The translations under genes and the position numbers were made by a program. From assembly GCF_036898095.1 (NCBI RefSeq), contig NC_090744.1:13235143-13299142 (forward strand): DNA of 64,000 nt. The letters are read 5' to 3'. Every line of letters begins with the position of its first letter. Positions within the stretch are counted from its first letter, which is position 1. The notes beneath the pieces were generated by a model, which was not told where the DNA came from, did not search any database, and saw only the letters and a program-made list of their open reading frames with translations. Source of the DNA: Palaemon carinicauda. Taxonomy: Eukaryota; Arthropoda; Malacostraca; Decapoda; Palaemonidae. Shown here piece after piece: positions 19,065-28,925 of the stretch.

Positions 19065-20026
19065 AGTTTGCGGCTATGCATGGTGCCAATATTGATCCTC
19101 AAAACACCTTGTTCCTAGAATCAGATAAACGGGATTCCACCATCCGTCAGTATGACTCTGCAGTTAAAAAGTTGGCAAAATTTTTAATAGACTCAGACGT
19201 GAACTGTATGAACTTGAACCTTACAGTCACTTTCTTTAGATCTTTATTAGAATCAGGTCTGGCAGCCAATACTATCACCACTATTAAATCGGCTCTGAAA
19301 AAGATCTTCCTAGTGGGTTTTAACATAGACTTAACCGACTCTTTGTTAGCTTCAATTCCGAAAGCTTGTGCCAGACTGAAACCGGTTACTCGTCCTACCC
19401 CGGTGACCTGGTTCCTTAATGACGTACTCAAATTGGCTTCTGATACCATTAACAGTTCTTGTGATTACATGCCCCTTCTCAGGAAAACACTTTTCCTAGT
19501 GAGCTTGGCTTCCGGGGCAAGAATTTCTGAATTGGCAGCCTTGTCGAGAGACCCGGGTCATATTGACTTTCTGCCTTCAGGAGAGGTCCTTCTTTCTCCT
19601 AACAAATTCTTTTTGGCTAAGAATGAAGACCCTCAAAACAGATGGACCTCCTGGAAAATTGTTCCCCTCACGCAAGATCCGTCGCTGTGCCCTGTCACTA
19701 CTCTTAGGTCTTATCTATCCCGGACCTCCTCTAACTCCTCGGGGCCTCTATTCGTTAGAGAACAAGGCGGTACCATTACTATTAAAGGGATCAGGCAACA
19801 AATTTTGTATTTTATTAAACAAGCTAACCCTGACTCTTTTCCTCTTGCTCATGATATCAGGGCGGTTGCCACCTCGGTGAACTTCTTTCACCACATGAAT
19901 TTTACAGACCTTTCCAGGTATACAGGGTGGAAATCACCGTCAGTGTTCAAGAAACACTACCTTAAACATTTGGAAGCCCTAAAATTTTCTACAGTAGCCG
20001 CAGGGAGCGTAGTTACTCCCGAGTAA
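19052..20026 (+). CDS. DIRS tyrosine recombinase (element P), ~324 aa
   Basis: Start at ATG 19052, overlapping the RT stop (19064). The open frame continues upstream as a shadow of RT, so some N-terminal residues may be missing from this call. Catalytic residues: Arg157 in SGARISEL, His267 and Arg270 in HDIR, Trp293, and Tyr303 in KKHYLKHL. Same frame as gag. Integrates the circular element DNA. Confidence 0.88.
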   Translation: MDFMKFAAMHGANIDPQNTLFLESDKRDSTIRQYDSAVKKLAKFLIDSDVNCMNLNLTVTFFRSLLESGLAANTITTIKSALKKIFLVGFNIDLTDSLLASIPKACARLKPVTRPTPVTWFLNDVLKLASDTINSSCDYMPLLRKTLFLVSLASGARISELAALSRDPGHIDFLPSGEVLLSPNKFFLAKNEDPQNRWTSWKIVPLTQDPSLCPVTTLRSYLSRTSSNSSGPLFVREQGGTITIKGIRQQILYFIKQANPDSFPLAHDIRAVATSVNFFHHMNFTDLSRYTGWKSPSVFKKHYLKHLEALKFSTVAAGSVVTPE

Positions 20027-20331
20027 CTCACAGGTTAATGCCTTGACTCTTTATCTCTCCCTCTTACCTGCCTCATTTATACCCTATTGTATTCGTTGGT
20101 CTCGCACCTGAATACTGTTATTATATTTGTAAATTTTTATGCTCCTGAGTATCTGTATATATTATCACTCACGGCATTATTATACCTACCTTATTGGATT
20201 TATGTTCATATTTAAGATACCCTTATAATTGTTTTTTGGTACTCATCTCTGATTAAAGCATCCTGTATTTCTCTTACGCTTATGTTTTTTCCTTTATTTT
20301 GCAAGTTTGGTGACATTTTTCTCTTGTATAG
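20027..20331 (+). other. 3' spacer of element P
   Basis: T-rich non-coding DNA between recombinase stop and ICR. Probably the 3' untranslated region. No gene seen. Confidence 0.5.
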
Positions 20332-20422
20332 ATTCACTGGGCGGCACAGGTTCGAGCCCAGAAAAGGGATTTTGACGTAGGAAAAATCTATTTCTGGGCG
20401 AGGGACCTGTGCCGCCCAGTGA
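20332..20422. other. Internal complementary region of element P
   Basis: ATTCACTGGGCGGCACAGG then TTCGAGCCCAGAAA is the complement of the left terminus (13107-13140). It runs directly into AGGGATTTTGACGTAGG and onward, the complement of the right terminus (20707-20766). The two outer ends are therefore represented as a joined circle junction with a shared TTT core. Confidence 0.92.
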
Positions 20423-20460
20423 ACCCTCCCAGCTCCTCTCCCTTGGAGTCCCCAAACTTT

Positions 20461-20766
20461 GGGTGCTAAGGAGTTGGGTTCTGAGCGGATGCATTGTAGT
20501 AGTACCGAGTGAGGTTGAACGGCTCTCCTCTATTGGGGTTCTCTGTCGTGGATTAATCTAAATAGTGCGGGACCTCTGGAATATACGCCCAATTTTATAC
20601 CGACACCAATAGGTGAGCGAGCTAGTTAACCTAGCACTCCTTTACATTTTTTCTCTGGTATATTTAGCAGTAAATTACCTAAGAATAAGTGCTAAATGGA
20701 GCTTATTCACTGGGCGGCACAGGTCCCTCGCCCAGAAATAGATTTTTCCTACGTCAAAATCCCTTT
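20461..20766 (-). repeat. Right inverted terminal repeat of element P
   Basis: Inverted copy of the left repeat, with an end-specific outer part (GATTTTTCCTACGTCAAAAT then CCCTTT). Host sequence ATTATTACTAGC follows at 20767. Confidence 0.92.
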
Positions 20767-21010
20767 ATTATTACTAGCTAAGTTACAACCCTTACTGAAA
20801 ATGCAGGATGCTATAAGCCCAAAGGGCTCCAACAGGGAAAATAGTCTAGTGAGGAAATTAAGGAAAAAGATGTGTGACTGAGTGTACCTTCATGCAAGAG
20901 AACTCTAACCCAAGACAGTGGTACAGAGGTTATGGCACTACCCATGACTAGAGAACAATGGTTTGATTTTGGAGTACCCTTCTCCTAAAATAGGTGCTTA
21001 CAATAGCTAA
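20767..21010 (-). repeat. LINE-tail repeat, family T, copy 1 (same insertion as 58417)
   Basis: Minus-strand copy: starts TTATTATTACTAGCTAAG, contains GCAGGATGCTATAAGCCC and GGGCTCCAACAGGG. Its reverse complement equals the 3' end of the LINE at 40262-42745. Element P is inserted exactly in its (TAA)n end. Confidence 0.75.
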
Positions 21011-21385
21011 AGTCTCTCTTCTATCCTAACCATGTAGAAAGTAGATACAGAACAATTACAGTGCATTAGTTAACCCCATGAGCGAAAAAAAATTGTTTGG
21101 TAATCTCAGTGTTGTCAGGTGTATGAGGACAGAGGAGAATGGGGAAAGAATAGGCCAGACTATTCGGTGTATGTGTAGGTAAAGGGAAAATGAGCTGTAA
21201 CTAGAAGGGGATCTAGTGTAGTAAAATCTGGCCAGTCAAAACGACCCAATAACTCTCGCAGTAGTATCGTGAAAAGTGGGCCGCGGCTGTATGTAAAATG
21301 ATATATATTTTGAATACTGCGATAAATGCTGTGATATTCTCAGACAAGTCCCAGGTATGAGGAACTGTTGCCTTATCTACAGGAG

Positions 21386-21500
21386 CTCAGATTTACTAAG
21401 CTACAGTTGTTGTTGGAAAAGCAGGATGACATAAGCCCAAGGGCTCCAAGTGGGTAAATATTCAGTTTAAAAAGAAAGTAAGGAGATAATTAAACTATAT
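21386..21500 (-). repeat. LINE-tail repeat, family T, short copy
   Basis: GTTGTTGGAAAAGCAGGATGACATAAGCCC and GGGCTCCAAGTGGG-type core on the minus strand; truncated relative to other copies. The same insertion is at 59040-59155. Confidence 0.65.
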
Positions 21501-22045
21501 GAGAAGTAATAAACACTTGAATTAAAATATTTTTAGACCAGTAACAACATTGATTTAGATCTGTCTTAAATAAACAATGAGGAAAGACTCCTGTCAGCCT
21601 GTTCAACATAAAAAACATTCGCTGCATGTTAGAACTTATGGATAGAATAAACCGAATGAATAGAGGAAATGGGAGTAGAATTGATGTATGTAGATGGAAA
21701 TAAAAATTCAAAGAATATAAATTTGTAATGAGGTTTCTTTTGTTTTAAGAACAAGAGATTTGTTTTCATCTCAGAACATATACGATTAAAAGCCAAAATT
21801 ATTTATGGCCAAAATACTACAAATTTTAAAAATAAGCTGTATTTTTCCTAGCTATACAAACCCGAGTTCTTTATAAGGCTTACCTCCGTTGTTTTGTTAC
21901 AACAAAATTGATAAAATATCGAGGGGTTAGCCACATTGTACGGTTGCAGATTATTCCCACCTGGCTCAGGGTGTCGGAGCTAGCTCCTTTGTTATCACTC
22001 TGTTCTTGGTCAGGACTTGTCGCATGAATGAGGTGGGAAATATGA

Positions 22046-22410
22046 ATAAACTAGAGGGGCACCCAGTAGAGCGCATTCCTCACCACAGAAGCTTGCACTT
22101 AAACCTTGACCTTTGACCTTGACATGTATTAATGTGCGTTGATTTTCATACACTCAAATATGAACCAAGTTTGAAGTCTCTGTGACAACGATGTACAAAA
22201 TTGTGGCTGATTACATGAATTGAACATTTTCCTTGACCGTAACCTTCCAAAATTTAATCATTTGCAGTTTTTAACATAGCAGTTTAATCCCTGCAAGTTT
22301 CATTTCTCTACGATTAAAATTGTGGCCAGAAAGCTGTTCACAAACAAACACACACAAACAGGAGGTAAAACATAACCTCCTTCCAACTTCATTGGCAGAG
22401 GTAATGATTT
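22046..22410. repeat. Dispersed repeat, family S
   Basis: Starts AGAGGGGCACCCAGTAGAGC, continues through CCTTGACCTTTGACCTTGAC, and ends with ACAAACAGGAGGTAAAACAT and GGCAGAGGTAAT. A related, diverged copy is at 32380-32720, and the duplicate is at 59702-60066. It has no open frame. The shape suggests a SINE or a truncated LINE 3' end; I cannot decide which. Confidence 0.6.
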
Positions 22411-22430
22411 AGATTTGTATAGCCAGGAAA

Positions 22431-23944
22431 ATTACAAATTACTTTTGAAATTTGTACAGTAGTTTGTTCCCACGCAAATACAAACGCTTGTCACTTATAT
22501 GGGAATCTTCCTTACGAAGCCCTCAGCTATAAAATTTAGAGCGTCTGTCTGACCCTTAACCCAAAGTATCCATTCATGCTTGGCTCCTATGAGAGGCAAA
22601 GAACAGGACTCATGGCCTCATTTGAAATAGAAGTAAGTGATGGAGTCACAACCCAACAAGTTTGGCCTTAAGTAAGAACGTCATCAAATTTATTGGATAA
22701 TATGTTTGCCCCACAGTGGAGAGCTTACCTGCATACGTAGTCATCAATGTAAGTACTCCCAAGAGAGGAAAGAGGAAGCCCTTCATTCTACTCTCATACC
22801 ATAAACTCAATGAAGTAATCGATGATGCAACAAAATGCTAGCTGTCCTGCAGGGGCACAGGTCTTTATATAAACTGTTGGGCGGCTACCACAGGACCTAA
22901 GGAGAAAGTATCCAGAGACCTGTACGAGCAGTCTTTCAAATGATACGCAGTGAAGGTGGCCTACCTTTTCATACACCTGAGCTGAGTCCCTATGTTTCCA
23001 AGTGGTTCTTGCAGAATGCCAAGGTTGCAGCAATACCACGGATATCATTATTGTTTCTCAGCGCCAGAATAAGATAGTATTCTTAGTTATTCCCTTCTTG
23101 ATTTGACCTGTGCATAAAAACAAGTTAGGGATGCCTGGACAAAAGGGTGCAGTCTTCTTTGAGGAAAGACAGACTGCCGTTACAGGACATAATAACAAAC
23201 TATCTGAATCATCAGTTACTTCCTTGATTGATGAAATAGAAAAGCAGTTAAATCGGTCGTCATTAATGGATTTTGGGTCTTAACAACATACGGTACCTAA
23301 ATCTGCCTGAACAAAAGCTACAATGGCTCCACTGTGTGTCTTAATCTTCTTTCAACTATGGGAGGTGGTTCCATCTACAGAGGGACTAGACAGTTATGGC
23401 ACCTGCCGGTTACCGTAGCTCTTCCCTAGGCAACCTCACTAAAGGCCTCAGTGTGATGATAATTGATTTAAAATAAAGCCAATTACACCCATATGATCTG
23501 TTAGGGTGACCAAGCTGCACATATACATACATATACAAAGGCATTTCCTCAATTTTGGGGGGTAGCCGACATCAAACAAATGAAACGAAAAAGGGGATCT
23601 CTCCTCTCTGCACATATACTGTACCATAAACAATAATCCTTGAAAGTAACTGTTGTTCAGTGGCTTAAAAACTTCTAAAAAGATCAGCAAACAATTGTAA
23701 GCAGCCTTCAAAATAAGCTGATGGACATGGCCTTATAAAATGAGGAGGAGGACCGACGACTGAGAGACATTACCGGCTGATCTGCATGAACTTTCAAATG
23801 ATGGAACATAGGCAAGAAAACACCTCAGCACCAACCACAATTGCCATACAGGTGATTGGATTCCATCAAACCAAAGTTTCCCAGAAAGATGTTGCTTACT
23901 AACTTAAAATAAACAAGGCTGTGTCACTCTAGTTAATAACTGCA
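22431..23944. other. AT-rich host DNA without recognised gene
   Basis: Only short open frames. A short piece at 23525-23612 is a fragment of the RTE-type LINE 3' end. Likely intronic or intergenic. Confidence 0.5.
23525..23612 (-). repeat. RTE-type LINE 3'-end fragment
   Basis: ACATATACAAAGGCATTTCC and GGGGGTAGCCGACATCAAAC are the reverse complement of the tail of the LINE at 44105-45965 (GATGTCGGCTACCCCCAAC). 5'-truncated copy. Confidence 0.7.
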
Positions 23945-24249
23945 TTAACCCTTTTACCCCCAAGCTATTTGGAACTTTCCAACCCTTAACCTCAAGGCGT
24001 TTTTCTTTTTCAAGCATGTTTTGCAATATTTTCTTTTTTAGATTGCGCTGACAGCCTTAATTTTCGTCATAGGGAGGTCAGGTTGGTCTCATTATTTTGG
24101 AAAATGCCTGAAGTTTCTCAAAAAGTTATCAAAAATATGCAAAAAAGTAATTAGCCGTTATTTGCAAGGACGTACCGGTATGTCCATGGGGGTAAAGGGA
24201 CGAGTTTTGTCAAACGTACCAGTACGTCCTTTGGGGGTAAAAGGGTTAA
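23945..24249. mobile_element. Small palindromic DNA element, family M (inverted orientation)
   Basis: Bounded by TTAACCCTTTTACCCCCAA and TTGGGGGTAAAAGGGTTAA. The interior is the reverse complement of the other copies (GGACGTACCGGTATGTCC near 24170-24190). Non-coding. Confidence 0.8.
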
Positions 24250-24552
24250 CCTCTTTGGCAATCACTTACCCGATCAATCCTTTGTCAACAATGTGACAGA
24301 TTCAGTTATGTAAAATATTATCCCCTAAATTGTTCAATTTTCATTCACCTCTGGAGCTTTTGCAAATGAATTAATAAATTTATACAACTTTCAATTTTTC
24401 ACCTGTGTTATCACCTCATGCAGTCTACATCTAATCGAATACAATGCCTTACATCTAGCCACACTGAAATTAGAAGGATAATTGGATAACTAGCAATACC
24501 TAATGGGAAAAATGCATTCCGATTAAAAATAGTATTGTACCTGTTCTATAAC

Positions 24553-24664
24553 TTGGGAGAGATCCCCCTGAACTGGTTGTACAGATGCTGGCATTGCAAC
24601 AAGACCTCCGATGAAGCTGTTGTCTTAACCGCTGCAACGCTGCTTCTCGCTGGGTCACAGCAAC
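24553..24664 (-). CDS. Candidate host exon (internal)
   Basis: On the minus strand, AG at 24665-24666 (TTTCCAG|GTTGCTG) and GT at 24551-24552 bound a 112-nt stretch with one open frame, entering in phase 0 and leaving in phase 1. The peptide begins VAVTQREAALQRLRQQLH, coiled-coil-like, then a Ser/Thr-rich part ending SSGGSLP. Base composition is clearly richer in GC than its surroundings. Phases fit the exon at 32221-32289 upstream and the terminal exon at 49569-49630 (or its unseen duplicate). I do not recognise the protein. Inference by eye; no transcript evidence. Confidence 0.4.
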
Positions 24665-24805
24665 CTGGAAAGCTCTCATTAATGGTAAACTGAATCAAAT
24701 ATGATTTCCTTCTCTATTTCGCTTTTTCTCGGTTAACAATAGGTATCTACACATGAGAAAAACTATACCTTATGTCATTCAACAGTGCATATTTCTAAAA
24801 ATCCC

Positions 24806-25057
24806 TTAACCCTTTTACCCCCAAAGGACGTACTGGTACGTTTCACAAAAGCCATCCCTTTACCCCCATGGACGTACCGGTACGTCCTTGCAAAAAAATG
24901 TTATAAAATTTTTTTTTTTTTTATATTTTTGATAATTTTTTGAGAAAATTCAGGCATTTTCCAAGAGAATGAGACCAACCTGACCTCTCTATGACAAAAA
25001 TTAAGGCTGTTAGAGCAATTTAAAAAATATATACAGCAAAATGTGCTGGGAAAAAAA
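24806..25057. mobile_element. Small palindromic DNA element, family M, 5' part, split by element E
   Basis: TTAACCCTTTTACCCCCAAA start; the body runs to GCAAAATGTGCTGGGAAAA, where element E begins. The remainder continues at 31820-31879 and ends GGGGGTAAAAGGGTTAA. Confidence 0.8.
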
Positions 25058-25252
25058 TTTTATTTTTATTAATAAAATAAATTTTTGAATATACTTACCC
25101 GATAATCATGTAGCTGTCAACTCCGTTGCCCGACAGAATTCTATGGAGGGATACGCCAGCTATCACAATACTAGAAGGGGGTGTATTTACCAGCGCCACC
25201 TGTGGCCAGGTACTCAAGTACTTCTTGTTGACACCTCCTCAATTATTCCTCG
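25058..25252 (+). repeat. Left (3') inverted terminal repeat of element E
   Basis: TTATTTTTATTAATAAAATA, then CTTACCCGATAATCATGTAG and onward. Inner part inverted at 31648-31819. Confidence 0.88.
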
Positions 25253-25294
25253 GTCCACTGGTTCTCTATGGGGAGGAAGGGAGGGTCGATTAAA

Positions 25295-25386
25295 TCATGA
25301 TTATCGGGTAAGTATATTCAAAAATTTATTTTATTAATAAAAATAACATTTTTCAATATTAAACTTACCCGATAATCATGTAGCTG
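25295..25386. other. Internal complementary region of element E
   Basis: Complements of both outer ends joined, as in element B (junction AAATAAC|ATTTTTC). Confidence 0.85.
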
Positions 25387-25772
25387 ATTCACACCCAGGG
25401 GGGTGGGTGAAAAACCAGTGTACAAGACTAAAGGATAGCTAAGTATCCCGTATTTCATATAATCAGTTATCCACAATAACAATGAAATAATAAGTACCTG
25501 GTAAGGAAGTCGACTTGAACCGTTACTCTGCCTTTAATAAGATCGTCTTCCTTACTGAGCGCAGCGTTCCTCTTGGGAGGCTGAATCAACTCAAAGGTGC
25601 TAAAGTATACAGGGCTGCAACCCATACTAAAGGACCTCATCACAACCTTTAACCTTGGCGCTTCTTAAGAAAGAATTGACCACCCGCCAAATCAACAAGG
25701 ATGTGGAAGGCTTCTTAGCCGACCGTACAACCCATAAAAAGTATTCAAGAGAAAGGTTAAAAAGTTATGGGA
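25387..25772 (-). other. 3' spacer of element E
   Basis: Non-coding, similar to 5323-5720 of element B. Confidence 0.5.
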
Positions 25773-26760
25773 TTATGGGAATGTAGTGGCTGAGCCCTCG
25801 CCTACTACTGCATTCGTTGCTACGAATGGACCCAGGGTGTAGCAGTACTCGTAAAGAGACTGGACATCTTTGAGATAGAATGATGCGAACACTGACTTGC
25901 TTCTCCAATAGGTTGCATCCATAACACTCTGCAGAGAACAGTTCTGTTTGAAGGCCACTGAAGTAGCCACAGCTCTCACTTCATGTGTCCTTACCTTCAG
26001 CAAAGCAAGGTCTTCTTCCTTCAGATGAGAATTTGCTTCTCTAATCAGAAGCCTGATGTAGTAAGAAACTGAGTTCTTAGACATTGGTAGAGAAGGCTTC
26101 TTGATAGCACACCATAAGGCTTCTGATTGTCCTCGTAATGGTTTTGACCTTCTTAGATAGTACTTAAGAGCTCTAACTGGGCAAAGTACTCTCTCCAGTT
26201 CGTTCCCCACCATGTTGGACAGGCTTGGGATCTCGAACGACTTAGGCCAAGGACGGGAAGGAAGCTCGTTTTTAGCCAAAAAACCGAGCTGCAAGGAACA
26301 TGTAGCCATTTCAGATGTGAAACCTATGTTCCTGCTGAAGGCGTGGATCTCACTTACTCTTTTACCTGTTGCTAAGCACACGAGGAAAAGAGTTTTTAAT
26401 GTGAGGTCCTTAAAAGAGGCTGATTGGAGCGGTTCAAATCCTGATGACATTAGGAACCTTAGGACCACGTCTAGATTCCAGCCTGGAGTGGACAACCGAC
26501 GTTCCTTTGAGGTCTCAAAAGACCTAAGGAGGTCCTGTAGATCTTTGTTGGAGGAAAGATCCAAGCCTCTGTGGCGGAAAACCGCTGCCAACATACTTCT
26601 GTAACCCTTGATCGTAGGAGCTGATAGGGATCTTACGTTCCTTAGATGTAACAGGAAGTCAGCAATCTGGGTTACAGTGGTACTGGTTGAGGAAACTGCA
26701 TTGGCCTTGCACCAGCTTCGGAAGACTTCCCATTAAGACTGATAGACTCTGAGAGTGGAT
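25773..26760 (-). pseudogene. DIRS tyrosine recombinase, nonsense-interrupted (element E)
   Basis: The last 273 codons are open and keep the catalytic Arg (TGKRVSEI), HEVR, and FYLKD tyrosine. Upstream, the homologous frame has a TAA at 26733-26735 where the intact copies have Lys in YQSKWEV. The core-binding half is therefore cut off. Confidence 0.85.
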
Positions 26761-26808
26761 GTCGTCCTTGCTCTGGCAGTCGCTCTGGCTGCCTCCTTCG
26801 AAAAGCCT

Positions 26809-28110
26809 CTAGCTCTGAGAGTCTTTCGATAGTCTGAAGGCAGTCAGACGAAGAGCGTGGAGGTTTGAGTGTACCTTCTTTACGTGGGGTTGACGCAGAA
26901 GGTCCACTCTAGGAGGAAGAGTCCTGGGAACGTCGACCAGCCATTGCAGTACCTCGGTGAACCATTCTCTCGCGGGCCAGAGGGGAGCAACCAACGTCAG
27001 CCGTGTCCCTTTGTGAGAGGCGAACTTCTGAAGTACCCTGTTGACAATCTTGAACGGCGGGAATGCATACAGGTCGAGATGGGACCAATCCAGCAGAAAG
27101 GCATCCACGCGAACTGCTGCTGGGTCTGGAATCGGAGAACAAAACAAGAGGAGCCTCTTGGTCATCGAGGTAGCGAATAGATCTATGGTTGGCTGACCCC
27201 ACAGGGCCCAAAGTCTGCTGCAAACATTCTTGTGAAGGGTCCACTCTGTGGGGAAGACCTGACCCTTCCGGCTGAGGCGATCTGCCATGACATTCATATC
27301 GCCCTGAATGAGCCTCGTTACCAGCGTGAGCTTTCGATCTTTTGACCAAATGAGGAGGTCCCTTGCGATCTCGAACAACTTCCTCGAATGAGTCCCTCCC
27401 TGCTTGGAGATGTAAGCCAAGGCTGTGGTGTAGTCGGAGTTCACCTCCACCACCTTGTTAAGCTGGAGGGACTTGAAGTTTATCAAGGCCAGATGAACTG
27501 CCAACAACTCCTTGCAATAGATGTGAAGTGTCCTTTGCTCCTGATTCCATGTTCCCGAGCATTCCTGTCCGTCCAGTGTCGCACCCCAGCCCGTGTCCGA
27601 TGCGTCCGAGAAGAGACGGTGGTCGGGGGTCTGAACAGCCAATGGTAGACCTTCCTTGAGAAGAATGCTGTTCTTCCACCACGTTAGAGTAGACCTCATC
27701 TCTTCGGAAACAGGAACTGAGCCCGTCTCTAGCGTCATGTCCTTTATCCAGTGAGCAGCTAGATGATACTGAAGGGGGCGGAGGTGGAGTCTCCCTAACT
27801 CGATGAACAGGGCCAGCGATGAAAGTGTCCCTGTTAGACTCATCCACTGCCTGACTAAGCATCGGTTCCTTCTCAGCATGCTCTGGATGCATTCTAGGGC
27901 TTGGAAGATCCTTGGGGCCGACGGACAAGTCCGAAAAGCTCGACTCTGAAGATCCATACCCAAGGAGACAATGGTCTGGGATGGAACGAGCTGAGACTCC
28001 TCAAAATTGACCAGGAGGCCCAGTTCCTTGGTCAGATCCATAGTCCATTTGAAAATCTCCAGACAGCGACGACTTGTGGGAGCTCTTAAAAGCCAGTCGT
28101 CTGACGGAGC
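26809..28110 (-). pseudogene. DIRS RT/RNase H, N-terminally deleted (element E)
   Basis: Homology to the B protein begins at the DDWLL of the YLDD box and continues through RNase H (SDASDTGWG, CKELLAV, NSDYTTA, MADRLSR) and the FPPF region. Everything before it (about 240 residues of RT with motif A) is missing and replaced by gag-region sequence at about 28110. A polymerase cannot be made from it. Confidence 0.85.
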
Positions 28111-28655
28111 CGGACACAAGATCATGATACTGCTGCACAGTCTGTAAACTGTCAATCATGGGCAAGCGAGGAAGTACAGTGACAACCCGAATCTGTCTAG
28201 ACTGTCTGGGTCGTACAGACAACTCCTTAACGGGTTGCTGAGGTTGCCGCACTGCGTCACAACAAGTCCCTTCTGTTGGTTGTTGAACGTCTTCCCCGTG
28301 ACACATTGACTCCGTAAACAAAAAATCCTCTAACAAGGACTAAGCTTGGACTGCATGTCATGCAACACAGCTCAAGGTCTATGGGAGCAGGTGTGGTAAC
28401 AGACGGGATTAGCGGCTGAAGTGGAACCATTACCTTCCCTGTAAGCATGTTATGCTTAAATAAAAGTCCATAAGAGGTTATGCAGCTAAAGGCTCCCTCC
28501 AAATGACAGAGTCCTCAAGGGAATATCAGAAGGAGGGAGAAAAGAACTTTCTCATCTACAGGGACCTTATCCTAAAAAAGCTAAGTTCTCTGAGTGAGGG
28601 TTCACTGGTGCAAAAGCAGCAGACTAGAAGGCAACGTTATGAAACTGCTTGACAG
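28110..28655 (-). other. Gag-region sequence of element E fused to RT
   Basis: Shares long stretches with 54990-55640 of element C (for example GACGGAGCCGGACACAAGAT and CTGCACAGTCTG), but not with A/B gag. Broken frames. It represents the gag middle region of a subfamily that C and E share. Confidence 0.6.
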
Positions 28656-28915
28656 TCTAGTGAGTTGGCAACAACCCAAGATGTGTTGAGAAGCATGCGG
28701 TAAGGTATGCAGAGCATGATGTATGCAGAGTATGCTGTATGCAGAGCATGCTGTATGTAGAGCATGTTGTATGCAGAGCATGCTGAATGCAGAGCATGCT
28801 GTATGCAGAGCATGTTGTATGCAGAGCATGCTGAATGCAGAGCATGCTGTATGCTGAGCATGTAGTAAGCAGAGCCTGCTGTAAGCAGAGCCTGCTGTAA
28901 GGAAAGCAGAGCGTG
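28656..28915. repeat. 16-bp minisatellite in element E
   Basis: About 15 units of GAGCATGCTGTATGCA with few changes. As 16 is not a multiple of 3, three units (48 bp) code the same 16-residue peptide in every frame of the minus strand, and all three frames are open. The predicted peptides (LCIQHALHTAC) are therefore a by-product. Confidence 0.85.
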
Positions 28916-28925
28916 TGCATGGCGT

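Larger units (their letters stand above)
13107..20766 (+). mobile_element. DIRS-type retrotransposon, element P, complete, distinct family
   Basis: About 7.7 kb on the plus strand: left ITR, long leader, gag with an intron, RT/RNase H/MT, recombinase, ICR, right ITR. Protein similarity to A/B is limited to catalytic motifs, so it is a different lineage. The ends are bounded by TTT at both sides (13107-13109 and 20764-20766), and the ICR junction also has this TTT shared core, which fits recombination at a 3-bp overlap. All frames are open. Confidence 0.92.
20767..22430. other. Host flank, copy 1 of duplicated locus (segment 3)
   Basis: Matches 58417-60087 closely (offset 37656) with rare single-base differences. 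It ends at AGCCAGGAAAA, where the second copy is interrupted by element D. It includes the LINE-tail repeats and a RTE/SINE-like repeat (22046-22410). No gene called. Confidence 0.85.

Noticed and set aside
22794..23048. 84-codon minus-strand frame
   Set aside because: No motif, no supporting splice signals that I trust, and no similarity to anything I know.
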